Shown here in pieces: positions 27,424 through 36,401 of a stretch of 64,000 bases of DNA (positions are counted from its first letter, which is position 1; each line of letters starts with the position of its first letter). The stretch covers positions 1,039,231-1,103,230 of the forward strand of contig JABLYA010000001.1 in NCBI GenBank assembly GCA_013177855.1, read 5' to 3'. The stretch comes from Ignavibacteria bacterium (GTDB taxonomy: Bacteria; Bacteroidota; Ignavibacteria; Ch128b). Made by a program: the position numbers and the translations under genes. The notes beneath the pieces were generated by a model that had not been told where the DNA came from, searched no databases, and worked only from the letters and a program-made list of their open reading frames with translations.

Positions 27424-28528
27424 TTACTACACTTCCATTTTGAATTTGAATTACACAATCCATATCTGTCTTTTGTAAATTCTTCATATCATTTAAATCT
27501 GTTAAAGTAATAAATGCCTGTCCAAGCTCACTGAGATGCTCACTGATTTTTTGACTTCTTTCTCTATCAAGATGACCAAAAACATCATCAAGCAAGAAAA
27601 ATGGTGACTTCCCAAGTTTATTTTTTAAGTAAAAATATTCTGCAAACCTTAAAGCAACCTGAAAGGTTTTATGTTGACCCAGTGAACCAAAATCTCTCAA
27701 ACTAATTCCATTAATAGAGAACTTAAAATCATCTTTATGAGGTCCAACCAGATTAGCAGCTCTCCTCAATTCATTTTCTCTCTGTCGCTCAAGCTCCGAA
27801 TACAAAACACTTTGAATTTCATCATCTGAGTTGTGATTTATTGTCTGGTACTCAATAGAAGGTTCTTCGTTTCCATTTAGTATTTTTGCATAAATGTCTT
27901 TCACATAATCATTAAATTCAAATACAAATTTCTTTCTTGCGACTATCAGTTTTGAACCAACTTCAATCAATCTTGCATTCCACACATTAAGTTCATTAAA
28001 AAGCTCAGTGGAAAAGCTTTCTCTTATTTTAAGCAGAAGCGAACTTCTTTGCTTGAGAATTTTTTTATACTCAAGAAGATTTTCAAAGTAAGTTTTACTT
28101 AATTGTGAGATTACTGAATCAACAAACTTTCTTCGCTCCTGTGGAGCTTCTTCAGTAATTTTTGAATCAGATGGAGAAAGAAAAACCACGGGGAATCTTC
28201 CAACAATCTCCTTTGGCGAAGAAATCAACTTACCATTCAAAGAATAAAATTTTCGATTTTCAGATTTACTATACCTTACAATCATTGTATTCTGCGTCAG
28301 ATCAAAAATATTTCCATAAATTTCAAAGTAATCTTCATTGAAATTAACAACCTCTGCATCAGAGTTTGAAGTAAAACTCTTTGTCGTTGATATGTAATAA
28401 ATGGCTTCTAAGATTGTTGTTTTCCCCTGACCATTACCACCGATTATATAATTCAGCCCATTGCTGAACTGAATAGATGTATTTTTGTGAAGCCTGAAGT
28501 TAGTCAATTTTAAAGAACTTAAATACAT
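27413..28528 (-). CDS. recF: DNA replication and repair protein RecF
   Basis: This 371-residue SMC-like ATPase helps load RecA at gaps in single-stranded DNA. Walker A is GGNGQGKTTILEAIYY near residue 32. The RecF signature LVGPHKDDFKF and the Walker B region FFLLDDVFGHLD are present, and the first strand carries LTNFRLHKN. It sits between dnaN (57 bp upstream) and the DUF721 gene in the classical order. Confidence 0.96.
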   Translation of the reverse strand: MYLSSLKLTNFRLHKNTSIQFSNGLNYIIGGNGQGKTTILEAIYYISTTKSFTSNSDAEVVNFNEDYFEIYGNIFDLTQNTMIVRYSKSENRKFYSLNGKLISSPKEIVGRFPVVFLSPSDSKITEEAPQERRKFVDSVISQLSKTYFENLLEYKKILKQRSSLLLKIRESFSTELFNELNVWNARLIEVGSKLIVARKKFVFEFNDYVKDIYAKILNGNEEPSIEYQTINHNSDDEIQSVLYSELERQRENELRRAANLVGPHKDDFKFSINGISLRDFGSLGQHKTFQVALRFAEYFYLKNKLGKSPFFLLDDVFGHLDRERSQKISEHLSELGQAFITLTDLNDMKNLQKTDMDCVIQIQNGSVVNVN

Positions 28529-28584
28529 TAATTTTTGAATTCCTGTCCAAAACTCCGTTCAAATCAATTCTCAACTTCAACGGG

Positions 28585-29697
28585 TTAAATGTTTACTCGC
28601 ATTGGCATAACCAGGATCAACAAATTCTCATTTGCTTTTTGCTCTGAAGGTTCAATAATGCAAGGTTTTATTGGCGAATTGAATTTGAAAACTACTTCAT
28701 CTGAATAAATATGTTCCATTGCATCAGCAATAAAATCATGCTTGAATGAGATCTGCATTTTTTCACCTTTGTATTCACACAAAATCTTTTCATTCATCTG
28801 AGTTCCGAGTTCGGGATTTTCTGCAGTCAAAGAAAGCATATCGTTAGAAATTTCGAGATCAATTCTTCTAATTTTACTGTGAATATAGTAGCTTGCTCTT
28901 CGAAGTGTCTTTAATAACTCGGTACGATTGACTTTCATCACATTATCGTTATCAAGCGGAATTACAGTTTCATAATTTGGATAAGTATCATCAATCAATC
29001 TTGTAAAATATAATCCACCATCGAACTCAAATTTTACAACTCTATCTCCAATGGTAACCAGTACTTCCTTCTCATCCAGAATTTTTGTCAATTGTTCAGC
29101 AGATTTTGCTGGAATAATCAACTGAGCTTCAAATTCCGGTTGATAATCTTCATAAGTCAACTTAACTAATCTATGCCCGTCAGTAGAGACAAAAACTAAT
29201 TTATCTTTTTTCAAATCCATCAAAATTCCGCGCATTGCAGCTCGCTGCTCATCCTTACCGCACGCAAATTCTGTAAGATTGAATGCCTCTTTTAATCTCT
29301 CACCGCTGATTTTAAAGGTCAGCTTTCCCTCAAATTGTGGAAATTTGGGGAAATCCATCGGGTCAACATAACTGATGATGTACTTACCCGTATCTGTATG
29401 GATTACACATTTTTTCTCATCTTGATTAAAGGTAACCTTCAAGTCTGTATCAGGAAGGTTGCTAACTGTATCATTAAATATTTTCCCCGGAACCGCAACC
29501 TGTATTTCACCATCTGAAAAAACAGGCAATGTTTTCTGATAAGCAACATTAAAGTCTGTCGCAAAAATCGTTAGATGGTTATCCTTTAATGTTAAGAGGA
29601 AATGGTTCGTTATTTCAACTGTTGTTTTCGAGGGTAATACCAACGAAAGTTGAGATAAAATCTTGTCTAAATCTTTTGTGTTTATTTTGAATTCCAT
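28585..29697 (-). CDS. dnaN: DNA polymerase III beta sliding clamp
   Basis: This 370-residue protein forms the ring that tethers the polymerase to DNA. Three repeated clamp domains are visible (starts near residues 1, 128 and 246), with the conserved RGILMDL, STDGHRLVKLTY, IPAKSAEQL and DDTYPNYETVIP. The terminal MPMRV is the usual C-terminal end. The listed frame begins with TTG 29703; ATG 29697 is chosen as the usual start, with AAAGGA upstream. The gene heads the dnaN-gyrA block. No dnaA is adjacent, and no DnaA box cluster is seen in 29704-29897. Confidence 0.96.
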   Translation of the reverse strand: MEFKINTKDLDKILSQLSLVLPSKTTVEITNHFLLTLKDNHLTIFATDFNVAYQKTLPVFSDGEIQVAVPGKIFNDTVSNLPDTDLKVTFNQDEKKCVIHTDTGKYIISYVDPMDFPKFPQFEGKLTFKISGERLKEAFNLTEFACGKDEQRAAMRGILMDLKKDKLVFVSTDGHRLVKLTYEDYQPEFEAQLIIPAKSAEQLTKILDEKEVLVTIGDRVVKFEFDGGLYFTRLIDDTYPNYETVIPLDNDNVMKVNRTELLKTLRRASYYIHSKIRRIDLEISNDMLSLTAENPELGTQMNEKILCEYKGEKMQISFKHDFIADAMEHIYSDEVVFKFNSPIKPCIIEPSEQKANENLLILVMPMRVNI

Positions 29698-29897
29698 TCT
29701 CAAAATCCTTTATTATTCTTTGAAAATTACGAAAAAATATAGACCTTCTCAATTTAAAATTTGCCTGATTTTGATTGAAAAGCTTTAATTTTTTAAAAAT
29801 TTTTGAGGTTTCTGATGAGATTTGGTGTAAATCAGATTATAAGCTAAAAATTTATGTTAATTTCTTATTCAACCGTAAAAATTTCTAAAAAGCAGTG

Positions 29898-32800
29898 TTA
29901 AGTTTTATGTATTGGTAAAATTACCTCGAATTCAGTGCCTTCTCCCTTTTTGCTCCAAACTTTGATTTCACCTCCCATTAATTCTACAAATGTTTTGGTT
30001 AATGCTAATCCGAGACCGGTTCCTTCATAAGGTCTTGCATAACCAACTTCTTCCTGACTGAAAGGCTGGAACAAGTGTTTCTGATACTCCTCACTCATAC
30101 CAATACCATAGTCTCTAATTCTTAACGAAACCTTATCACCCAATTTTTTACTGGAAATTTCAATCTTTAAACCCGGAGAACTAAATTTTATAGCGTTATT
30201 AATCAAATTAAACAAAATTCCATCTATACAATATTCGTCTAATTTTAATTGAGGGATTGAGTTGTCGAGAGAAATTTCAAATTTTATTTCTCTGTTTTTA
30301 GCCAGAACATCAAGCTGGTTTATGATTTCTCTAATTTTTTGATTTATATCAATATCTTTTAATTTAAGATCAAACTCTCCAGCTTCAATTCGAGAAATAT
30401 CAAGTATCTGATTAATTGTATTGAGCAGCCTTTTGCCGGCTTTCTCAACTGCCTCGAAATATTTAGAAATCTCTTCATCTTTTCCTGTATCGAATAATTC
30501 TCTAATTACATTATTAAAGCCGAGAATAACATTCAAAGGAGTTCTAATCTCGTGAGACATCATAGAAATGAATCCGCTCTTAAGTCGGTTCGCTTCTTCA
30601 GCTTCTTCTTTTGCACGAATGAGATCATCAATCAACTTCTTGCGCTCAGTAATGTCCCTGATTATTGCAAAATAAAGATTACCCTGATCTGTTTTTAAGA
30701 CTGAAAATTTTGCATCTATCCAAATTTTTTTCCCATTGTGTAAGACAGCTTCACCTTCAAATTTCAGTCCAATATCACCACTTAAGAATTTCTTGAGATG
30801 AATTTGAAAAAATTGTTCTCGTATCTGTGGATGAAAAACTTTGCTGAGGGACGAGCCAATTAAATCATTTTCTGGTAAATCTACTAATTTGCAAAGAGCT
30901 TCATTTACCATTTTAATATTGCCGAACTGGTCTGTGATGATCATTGCATCTTTACTATTTTCCCAGACATTTCTAAAGAGTTTTTCAGACTTTGCGAGTT
31001 CTTCCGAAAGTCTTTTCCTTTCCGTTACATCCCTGAAGATTGCAAGGAGTAATTTTTTCCCACCGATATTGACAAAAGAGTTGGAGACTTCAAACCAAAC
31101 TTTTCTGCCATTAAACAAAGTGACTAAAGTTTCTGTATGTGCTTTAACTTTTCCAGTCCTAAATCTTTCTTTATGTTTTCTTAAGATTTCATCTTTTCGT
31201 TCAGGAGAATAAATTTCAGATAACAATTTGCCTTCAATTTTTTCACTGGTTAACCCAACCATTTTACAGAAAGCAGAATTAACTAAAATAACTTTACCAT
31301 CCTCGTCAGTAAGTCGCATTCCATCCTGACTGTTTTCCCAGATTAGTCTGAATTGCTCTTCGGATTTTTTAAGTTCTTCCTGAAGCTTTTTTTCTTCTGT
31401 TATATCTGAAAAGAAAGCAAATGACCCGATATATTTTCCATTATCATCATATATACCTGTAGCAGAAACTCGCGTCCAGATTACTGAACCATCTTTCTTC
31501 TTTAGTTTTATTTCATAAAGTCCAGCTATTCCCTGTTCTCTTTCTTTCTCTCTAAGTTTTTGTTTTTCTTTATCTTTCTCAAAAAGGAAAAATTCACTAA
31601 AATTTTTACCAATTATTTCGTCTTTATCATAGCCAGTCATTTCACAGAATTTTTTATTTACTTCTGTAAAGTTCGCATTAAAGTCAGCAATACAAATTCC
31701 TTCATTCGCTGTTTCAAAAATTGTTCTCCATTTTTTTTCACTTTCGATCAATTGTTTTTCAAGAAGTATTTTTTCTGTTATATCTTCGCAAATAGATAAA
31801 ATTCCCGTTGAACCATCGGGAAGAATAAATTTTGTCTCTATCAGATGAAAAAACTTCCTAGAACCATCTTTCACTATTGATTCAACTGTATGATCAAGTA
31901 TCTCACCACTTAAAATTCTCTGAATATGAGTACTTACTTTATCTCTGTTTTCAGGAGCAACAAACAAATAGACTGAATTTCCAATCAGTTCATCCCTTGT
32001 GTATCCAACAATTTCCTCATACTTCTTATTTGCATCAATTATAGTTCCTTTAGAATCTTCAATTAAAATTCCAACAGGTGCATTATTTACAATTGCTTTA
32101 AATCTCTCATTAGCTTTTTCAATATTTTCAATTGCTTTTTTTAGCGGAGTAATATCATAAGCTGTTCCGAGACCTGCCGGTTTTCCAAACCATTTAATTA
32201 AGCTTCCTGTAAAATCAACCCATTTTTCTTCGCCATATTTTGTAATTATTTTGAATTCGTAATTTATAGGAACAGGCTCGCCCCTCTGCCTTTTCAAACC
32301 TCTTTCTTTTACAAGTTCTCGAAAATCAGGATGTACTAAATCATAAAATTTTTTATTCTTTATTTCTTCAATGGTATAACCAGTTAAATTCACACCTGCC
32401 CTGTTCATATAAACAAAATATTCACCCTGATAAACAAAAATTGCAGTGGTAGTAGAATCTGCTAACTTCTCAAAATGTTCTTTTCTCTGTTTTAGCTCCT
32501 CTTGAAGTTTTCGGCTTTCAGTAATATCCTGAGAGGCACCATATATTTTAATTACTTTACCCTTATCATCAAAGATTGGAACAGCATAATCAATAACCCA
32601 GCGCATTTCATTAGATTTAGTAATCATTCTCCCTTCCATTCGATCTGGCACACCACTCAAAACTTTCTTTGCATGTTCGATCCAGTTTGGTAAATCCTCT
32701 TTGTACATTGCATTTTGCCAGCCGCCGAGCGCATCCAATTCTGTAATTGTCCATCCAAATGTTTGAATAAATGATTCAGATACCCATTCACCTTTCATAT

Positions 32801-33671
32801 TGCCATTTTCGTCAACAATGAAAGAATAAGTGTAATCAGTAACAAGATTGGTAATGGTTCTAAATTTTAATTCGCTTTCTTTTAATTCCTCTTCTAATTT
32901 TTTTCTTTCCGTTATGTCTCGAGCAATACCTTCAATGGCAATCAAATTACCTTTATCGTCATAAATCGGTACGTTTTTTTGTTCAGTCCAGATTATACTT
33001 CCATCTTTTTTGATCCATCTAAAAGTTACAGGTTTATCAATGCTGATTTCTCCTTTAGCAATCTTTTCTAAGATATACCGATCATCTGGATGAACTATTT
33101 TAAATACTAAATCTGGATCTGCATAATGTTCTTCGGGTGTGTATCCTGTTATTGTAGTTGCCGATGGGCTGACAAAAGTAAATCCTCTTTTAGGGACAAA
33201 TTCATATCTGTAAATTAAATCCTGAGCATTTTCTGCAAGTAAACGAAACCTTCTTTCGCTTTCCCTTAATTCTTCATAAACTTTTTTGTTTTCTTTTATA
33301 AGCTTATATCTAACAAGAGCCTCTTCAATTGCAATGGGGACTTTTTGCAAATGTTGTTTTAAGATATAGTCATAGGCTCCACGCTTCATACATAAAATAC
33401 CAAATTCTTCATTGGCTGAGCCAGTTACAATTATGAAAGGAAGATCGGGATACATTTCATGAGTAATATGCAAGGCGGTTAAACCATCAAAACCCGGAAT
33501 ATTATAATCTGAAATGACGACTTCAGGTTTAAATTTCGAAAGTTTAATTATGAAATCTTTTCGGTTAGAGGCTGTTTCTATTAAAACTTCACTGAAATAG
33601 TTCTCTATCTCTCTTTTAATTAATTTAATATCCGACTGGGAATCATCTAAAATCAAAATTCGGAGTTCCAT
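29898..33671 (-). CDS. Giant receiver-multi-PAS histidine kinase
   Basis: This protein of about 1257 residues has no membrane segment. It begins with a response-regulator receiver (ILILDDSQSD, acceptor Asp in VVISDYNIPGFDG). Then come seven PAS units, read from seven repeated starts between about residues 144 and 1020, most with PAC tails ending in IxRDITERK or DITEEK. HisKA follows (phospho-acceptor His in ISMMSHEIRTPLN), then HATPase (IRDYGIGMSEE, GTGLGLALTK). An N-terminal receiver upstream of a kinase suggests that it takes phosphoryl input or that the receiver tunes the kinase. Several PAS units likely arose by internal duplication (ENSQDGMRLTDED and ENSKDAMIITDQF). No cognate output regulator is adjacent. 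Start at ATG 33671; neither it nor TTG 33680 has a ribosome site. Confidence 0.9.
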   Translation of the reverse strand: MELRILILDDSQSDIKLIKREIENYFSEVLIETASNRKDFIIKLSKFKPEVVISDYNIPGFDGLTALHITHEMYPDLPFIIVTGSANEEFGILCMKRGAYDYILKQHLQKVPIAIEEALVRYKLIKENKKVYEELRESERRFRLLAENAQDLIYRYEFVPKRGFTFVSPSATTITGYTPEEHYADPDLVFKIVHPDDRYILEKIAKGEISIDKPVTFRWIKKDGSIIWTEQKNVPIYDDKGNLIAIEGIARDITERKKLEEELKESELKFRTITNLVTDYTYSFIVDENGNMKGEWVSESFIQTFGWTITELDALGGWQNAMYKEDLPNWIEHAKKVLSGVPDRMEGRMITKSNEMRWVIDYAVPIFDDKGKVIKIYGASQDITESRKLQEELKQRKEHFEKLADSTTTAIFVYQGEYFVYMNRAGVNLTGYTIEEIKNKKFYDLVHPDFRELVKERGLKRQRGEPVPINYEFKIITKYGEEKWVDFTGSLIKWFGKPAGLGTAYDITPLKKAIENIEKANERFKAIVNNAPVGILIEDSKGTIIDANKKYEEIVGYTRDELIGNSVYLFVAPENRDKVSTHIQRILSGEILDHTVESIVKDGSRKFFHLIETKFILPDGSTGILSICEDITEKILLEKQLIESEKKWRTIFETANEGICIADFNANFTEVNKKFCEMTGYDKDEIIGKNFSEFFLFEKDKEKQKLREKEREQGIAGLYEIKLKKKDGSVIWTRVSATGIYDDNGKYIGSFAFFSDITEEKKLQEELKKSEEQFRLIWENSQDGMRLTDEDGKVILVNSAFCKMVGLTSEKIEGKLLSEIYSPERKDEILRKHKERFRTGKVKAHTETLVTLFNGRKVWFEVSNSFVNIGGKKLLLAIFRDVTERKRLSEELAKSEKLFRNVWENSKDAMIITDQFGNIKMVNEALCKLVDLPENDLIGSSLSKVFHPQIREQFFQIHLKKFLSGDIGLKFEGEAVLHNGKKIWIDAKFSVLKTDQGNLYFAIIRDITERKKLIDDLIRAKEEAEEANRLKSGFISMMSHEIRTPLNVILGFNNVIRELFDTGKDEEISKYFEAVEKAGKRLLNTINQILDISRIEAGEFDLKLKDIDINQKIREIINQLDVLAKNREIKFEISLDNSIPQLKLDEYCIDGILFNLINNAIKFSSPGLKIEISSKKLGDKVSLRIRDYGIGMSEEYQKHLFQPFSQEEVGYARPYEGTGLGLALTKTFVELMGGEIKVWSKKGEGTEFEVILPIHKT

Positions 33672-33814
33672 AAGTATCAAATCATTTTGTTGGGATATTT
33701 ACATTAATTCTACTAAACAATTTAATTTTAATTATTTGAATTAAAAAATTCGCCTTCAGAAACTTTTCAAAAAAATTTTCATCAAATCTTGATGATAAAA
33801 AATGAGAAGGAGAT

Positions 33815-34057
33815 ATGAATCAACCAAAAGTTATTATCTTTACAACACCGACTTGCAGTTTTTGTAATGCTACAAAGCGATACTTTAGAGAAAAAAATAT
33901 CCGATTTACAGAAGTGGATGTTTCTAGAGACCAGAAAGCTGCGATGGATATGTATAGAAGAACTGGTCAGATGGGTGTACCAGTAATTTTAATTAACAAC
34001 AGGCCAATTGTAGGTTTTGATGTAAATAAAATTAATCAAATGCTAAACATAAAATAA
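33815..34057 (+). CDS. Glutaredoxin-family protein
   Basis: This 80-residue single-domain glutaredoxin has the redox pair in TPTCSFCNAT (Cys 12 and Cys 15), the cis-Pro motif MGVPVILIN and the glutathione-site-like GFDVNKI. CSFC with no following Pro resembles NrdH/glutaredoxin-like small proteins fed by thioredoxin reductase or glutathione-like thiols. An AGAAGGAGAT ribosome site precedes ATG 33815. It is 24 bp upstream of groES and probably cotranscribed. Confidence 0.92.
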   Translation: MNQPKVIIFTTPTCSFCNATKRYFREKNIRFTEVDVSRDQKAAMDMYRRTGQMGVPVILINNRPIVGFDVNKINQMLNIK

Positions 34058-34081
34058 TGTCAAACAAAAAAGGAGTTAAAT

Positions 34082-34357
34082 ATGACCATAAAACCATTAG
34101 ATGATCGTGTACTTGTTGAGATAATCGAAGAAGAAGAAACTAAAACCGCCTCAGGATTATATATTCCTGACACTGCCAAAGAAAAACCAAGAATGGGAAA
34201 AGTATTAGCTGTTGGAACCGATGAAGATTTAAGAGAAAAAGTCAAAGTTGGTGATATGATTTACTTTGCGAAATATGGTGGTGAAGAGATTGAATTGGAT
34301 GGAAAGACTCTTAAAATTATTCCTCGCTCTGATATTCTTGCAATAGTCGAAAAATAA
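34082..34357 (+). CDS. groES: Co-chaperonin GroES
   Basis: This 91-residue protein forms the seven-membered lid of the GroEL chamber. The typical [12 protein letters not shown] start, the mobile loop with [15 protein letters not shown] (residues 19-33) and [16 protein letters not shown] are clear. A ribosome site (AAAGGAG) precedes ATG. groEL does not follow: the next 1.1 kb holds no gene and the next gene is on the other strand. No CIRCE-type operator is seen upstream of the glutaredoxin gene. Confidence 0.96.
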   Translation: MTIKPLDDRVLVEIIEEEETKTASGLYIPDTAKEKPRMGKVLAVGTDEDLREKVKVGDMIYFAKYGGEEIELDGKTLKIIPRSDILAIVEK

Positions 34358-34368
34358 CTTGAAAAACT

Positions 34369-34481
34369 GAAATCACTACCCATTCTTTTACCTTCAAATT
34401 AAGAAGCAATGTTTGAAATTTTTGAAACATTAATTAAATTTGTGGTGAAAAGTGTGTTCTAATTTTGAAGGTAGTGACTTC
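34369..34481. repeat. Long inverted repeat with alternative pairings downstream of groES
   Basis: GAAATCACTACC at 34369-34380 pairs with GGTAGTGACTTC at 34470-34481 (11 of 12). A second left segment, TACCTTCAAATTA from 34389, can pair with TAATTTTGAAGGTA ending at 34473. The two pairings share GGTA. An inner AATGTTT/AAACATT hairpin (about 34409-34431) sits inside. It may be the 3' end structure of the glutaredoxin-groES message or part of a structured RNA. Confidence 0.5.
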
Positions 34482-34491
34482 AGTAATCGAA

Positions 34492-34520
34492 TTGAAAAAT
34501 TGAAAATTAGTTCTTTTAGA
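34492..34520 (+). promoter_or_regulatory. Candidate promoter for the C-rich RNA
   Basis: TTGAAA at 34492-34497, a 17-bp spacer and TTTAGA at 34515-34520 form a sigma-70-like pair. The predicted start about 7 nt downstream falls at the left edge of the RNA's stem. The -10 matches the consensus at only 3 of 6 positions and Ignavibacteria promoters are poorly known, so this is tentative. Confidence 0.35.
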
Positions 34521-34526
34521 GTTTGA

Positions 34527-34627
34527 AATTTGGAGATCGCAGAGTAGCCCTAACCGGTCACCTCACTTAAATCCCACCTCAATAACGATGCCCCTAACCC
34601 AATGCGATCTCCAAATTCTTTTTTTTT
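34527..34627 (+). ncRNA. Candidate C-rich small RNA with anti-Shine-Dalgarno-like motifs
   Basis: A perfect 15-bp stem (AATTTGGAGATCGCA at 34527-34541 with TGCGATCTCCAAATT at 34603-34617) encloses a 61-nt loop and is followed by nine T at 34619-34627. It would be about 100 nt. The loop is strikingly C-rich for this AT-rich genome. It holds CCCTAACC at 34548-34555 and 34592-34599, and CACCTC at 34559-34564 and 34575-34580. CACCTC matches the anti-Shine-Dalgarno end of 16S rRNA, so the RNA could pair with GAGGTG ribosome sites. The same element could be no more than an elaborate terminator. No known RNA family was recognised. Confidence 0.5.
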
Positions 34628-34819
34628 AAATATCTCCCTTCAGTTTAATCTCCGAATAAGTTTAAAATCATTATTCATTTGATAAACTTTTAAAGCAACT
34701 CTGTAAATTAATTCATTATTAAGTTTTCATTAATTTTCAAATTTGTATTTGTGAATATTTATCATTCAGAAATTCAGGAAATTCTGAAATGATATATCTC
34801 ATCTCAAAAAATGTCAGAT

Positions 34820-35240
34820 TTGTCTCAAAAAGAGTAATAGTTAAGTAAAAAAGGGCCAAGCGTGTATCGAGAAAACTAATACTTGATTGTAAAAGAACCA
34901 ATAAGAATTAAAAAAAAGCCTTTTTTGAATGAAAAAGAAACATCGATGGGTCTAAAAGAGCCAATTTTGAGTGAAAAAAAACCATCGATGGGTCTAAAAG
35001 AGGCAATTTTGGGTGAAAAAGAACCATTTTTGTATGAAAGAGAACCTTTATTGAGTTAAAGAGAGTCATCGGTATATCTGTAAGAGGCAATTTTAGTTGT
35101 AAAAATCTTAACAGGGAGAAAAGAAAATTTATTGATAAATGAAAAGGAACAATCTTTCAATGAAAGAGACCTTAAGGCTGAAACATAAAATGCAATTCTT
35201 AAATGAGAAGAATTAACAATTGAATAAAAGTCGCTTTGCT
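34820..35240 (+). repeat. Degenerate 21-bp tandem repeat array (about 20 units)
   Basis: Units recur every 21 bp without any insertion or deletion from 34820 to at least 35219. Read in one plus-strand frame they give seven-residue repeats of the form LxxKEPx, for example MGLKEPI, LSEKKPS, MGLKEAI, LGEKEPF and LYEREPL. The best-kept DNA units are TCATCGATGGG-like, at 34925-35050. In-frame stop codons interrupt the frame at both ends (for example 35057-35059 and from 35183 on), so no complete gene is present. The minus-strand frames at 34908-35090 and 35056-35283 arise from the repeat. It could be a decayed repeat protein or a non-coding minisatellite. Confidence 0.6.
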
Positions 35241-35455
35241 CAAGTATAAAGTTTCTGTAATGCCTGAAACATTGTATGACCAAAGATGATTTTAGTCAAA
35301 CAAAAAATTTTTAAAAGCTTAGATAATTTTTATTATATCTTACACAATAACAAAACTTTTGAGATTTAGTGAGGCTGTGAATTTGATCTGAGAGTATTTC
35401 GAATTAATTAAAAATCAAAATTTTTATGATGCACAAATTATCTGATTATAATTAA

Positions 35456-36400
35456 TCAATTAACACCAAAAATCTCCGCAACTTTCTCTTGAACATCGGA
35501 TTTGAATTCACTTTCAAACTTTGCATCAAAGACATAGGCTCTTACTTGAAATTCAAGGTTACCTTTATCATTCCTGCCTTTATAAATTACCTCAACTGGT
35601 TTATTGATTGAATTAAAAATTGAAAGCGATACAATTTCATTTAATGCAGTTTTGATTTTTGATATTTCAGCCCTGGGCGGTATCTCAATAATAAATGTCA
35701 CCTGTTTATTCTTAGAAATAACATTTAAATTTTCAAAAGCCGATGAAATAAAAAGTTGATTTGGAATCTTTATCAACGAATCATCTTCAGTTATTATATC
35801 AGTCGTTCGTAAATTTTTTGAATGTACTTTACCTGAATAATTGCTGATCTTTATCCAATCACCGTACTCAAATGGTTTATCAATCAAAATCATAATTCCA
35901 CCAACAACATTTTTCGCAAGCTCACCGATTGATATAATCAAAACAATGAAAACAAAAATCAAAAAGAGTAAAACTAAAATTCCCGATGTTTTCAAAATCA
36001 CAAACAAAATAAAGACAACAGTAAAAGTCCATATTAAAATGTGCGAGATTACCTTTATTAAATCCGCATTCTTGAATTTTGAGGAGAGATTATATTTATT
36101 GTAGAAGTGATTCAATCGGTAGTTTAAAAATCCCATCAAAAAAACAACTAGTAAAATTAATAATATCTTCCAGCCAACAGGAATTATTTGTGAGATTAAA
36201 TCATCTATAAATTTTTCTGACTTATTCTGTTCATTTATAAGAGGAGTATATTCTTTCTCCTTTATTACAATTTTTACTGTTTCTACTTTGGCTGGAGTAA
36301 CGATTGTTGTGCTCGTATCGATTGGGAAGTCTCGATATGTTGTGTCCATCTGGACAACTTGAAAAACAAAATTAAGCAATAAAAACACAATCACTTTCAT
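35456..36400 (-). CDS. MscS-family mechanosensitive ion channel
   Basis: This 314-residue protein has an N-terminal signal-like or membrane helix, a short periplasmic loop, then about four helices ending in the pore helix (ISIGELAKNVVGGIMILIDK). The MscS beta domain starts at PFEYGDWIKI and includes GKVHSKNLRTTDIITEDDSL and IPNQLFIS, followed by a C-terminal alpha/beta domain. Such channels open under membrane tension to release ions. It is the last gene of the antiporter operon: ATG 36400 lies 1 bp past the preceding TGA. An alternative TTG at 36409 would overlap it. Confidence 0.88.
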   Translation of the reverse strand: MKVIVFLLLNFVFQVVQMDTTYRDFPIDTSTTIVTPAKVETVKIVIKEKEYTPLINEQNKSEKFIDDLISQIIPVGWKILLILLVVFLMGFLNYRLNHFYNKYNLSSKFKNADLIKVISHILIWTFTVVFILFVILKTSGILVLLFLIFVFIVLIISIGELAKNVVGGIMILIDKPFEYGDWIKISNYSGKVHSKNLRTTDIITEDDSLIKIPNQLFISSAFENLNVISKNKQVTFIIEIPPRAEISKIKTALNEIVSLSIFNSINKPVEVIYKGRNDKGNLEFQVRAYVFDAKFESEFKSDVQEKVAEIFGVN

Positions 36401-36401
36401 A

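Noticed and set aside
29704-29897. Replication origin upstream of dnaN
   Set aside because: No cluster of DnaA boxes (TTATCCACA-like) and no dnaA gene; only AT-rich sequence is seen.
33690-33814. CIRCE heat-shock operator upstream of the groES operon
   Set aside because: The TTAGCACTC...GAGTGCTAA pattern is not present.
34820-35240. CRISPR-like array
   Set aside because: The repeat unit is 21 bp with no unique spacers, units are degenerate and no cas gene is near.
34908-35283. Minus-strand ORFs of 60 and 75 aa
   Set aside because: Both are reverse readings of the 21-bp repeat, without ribosome sites or domains.
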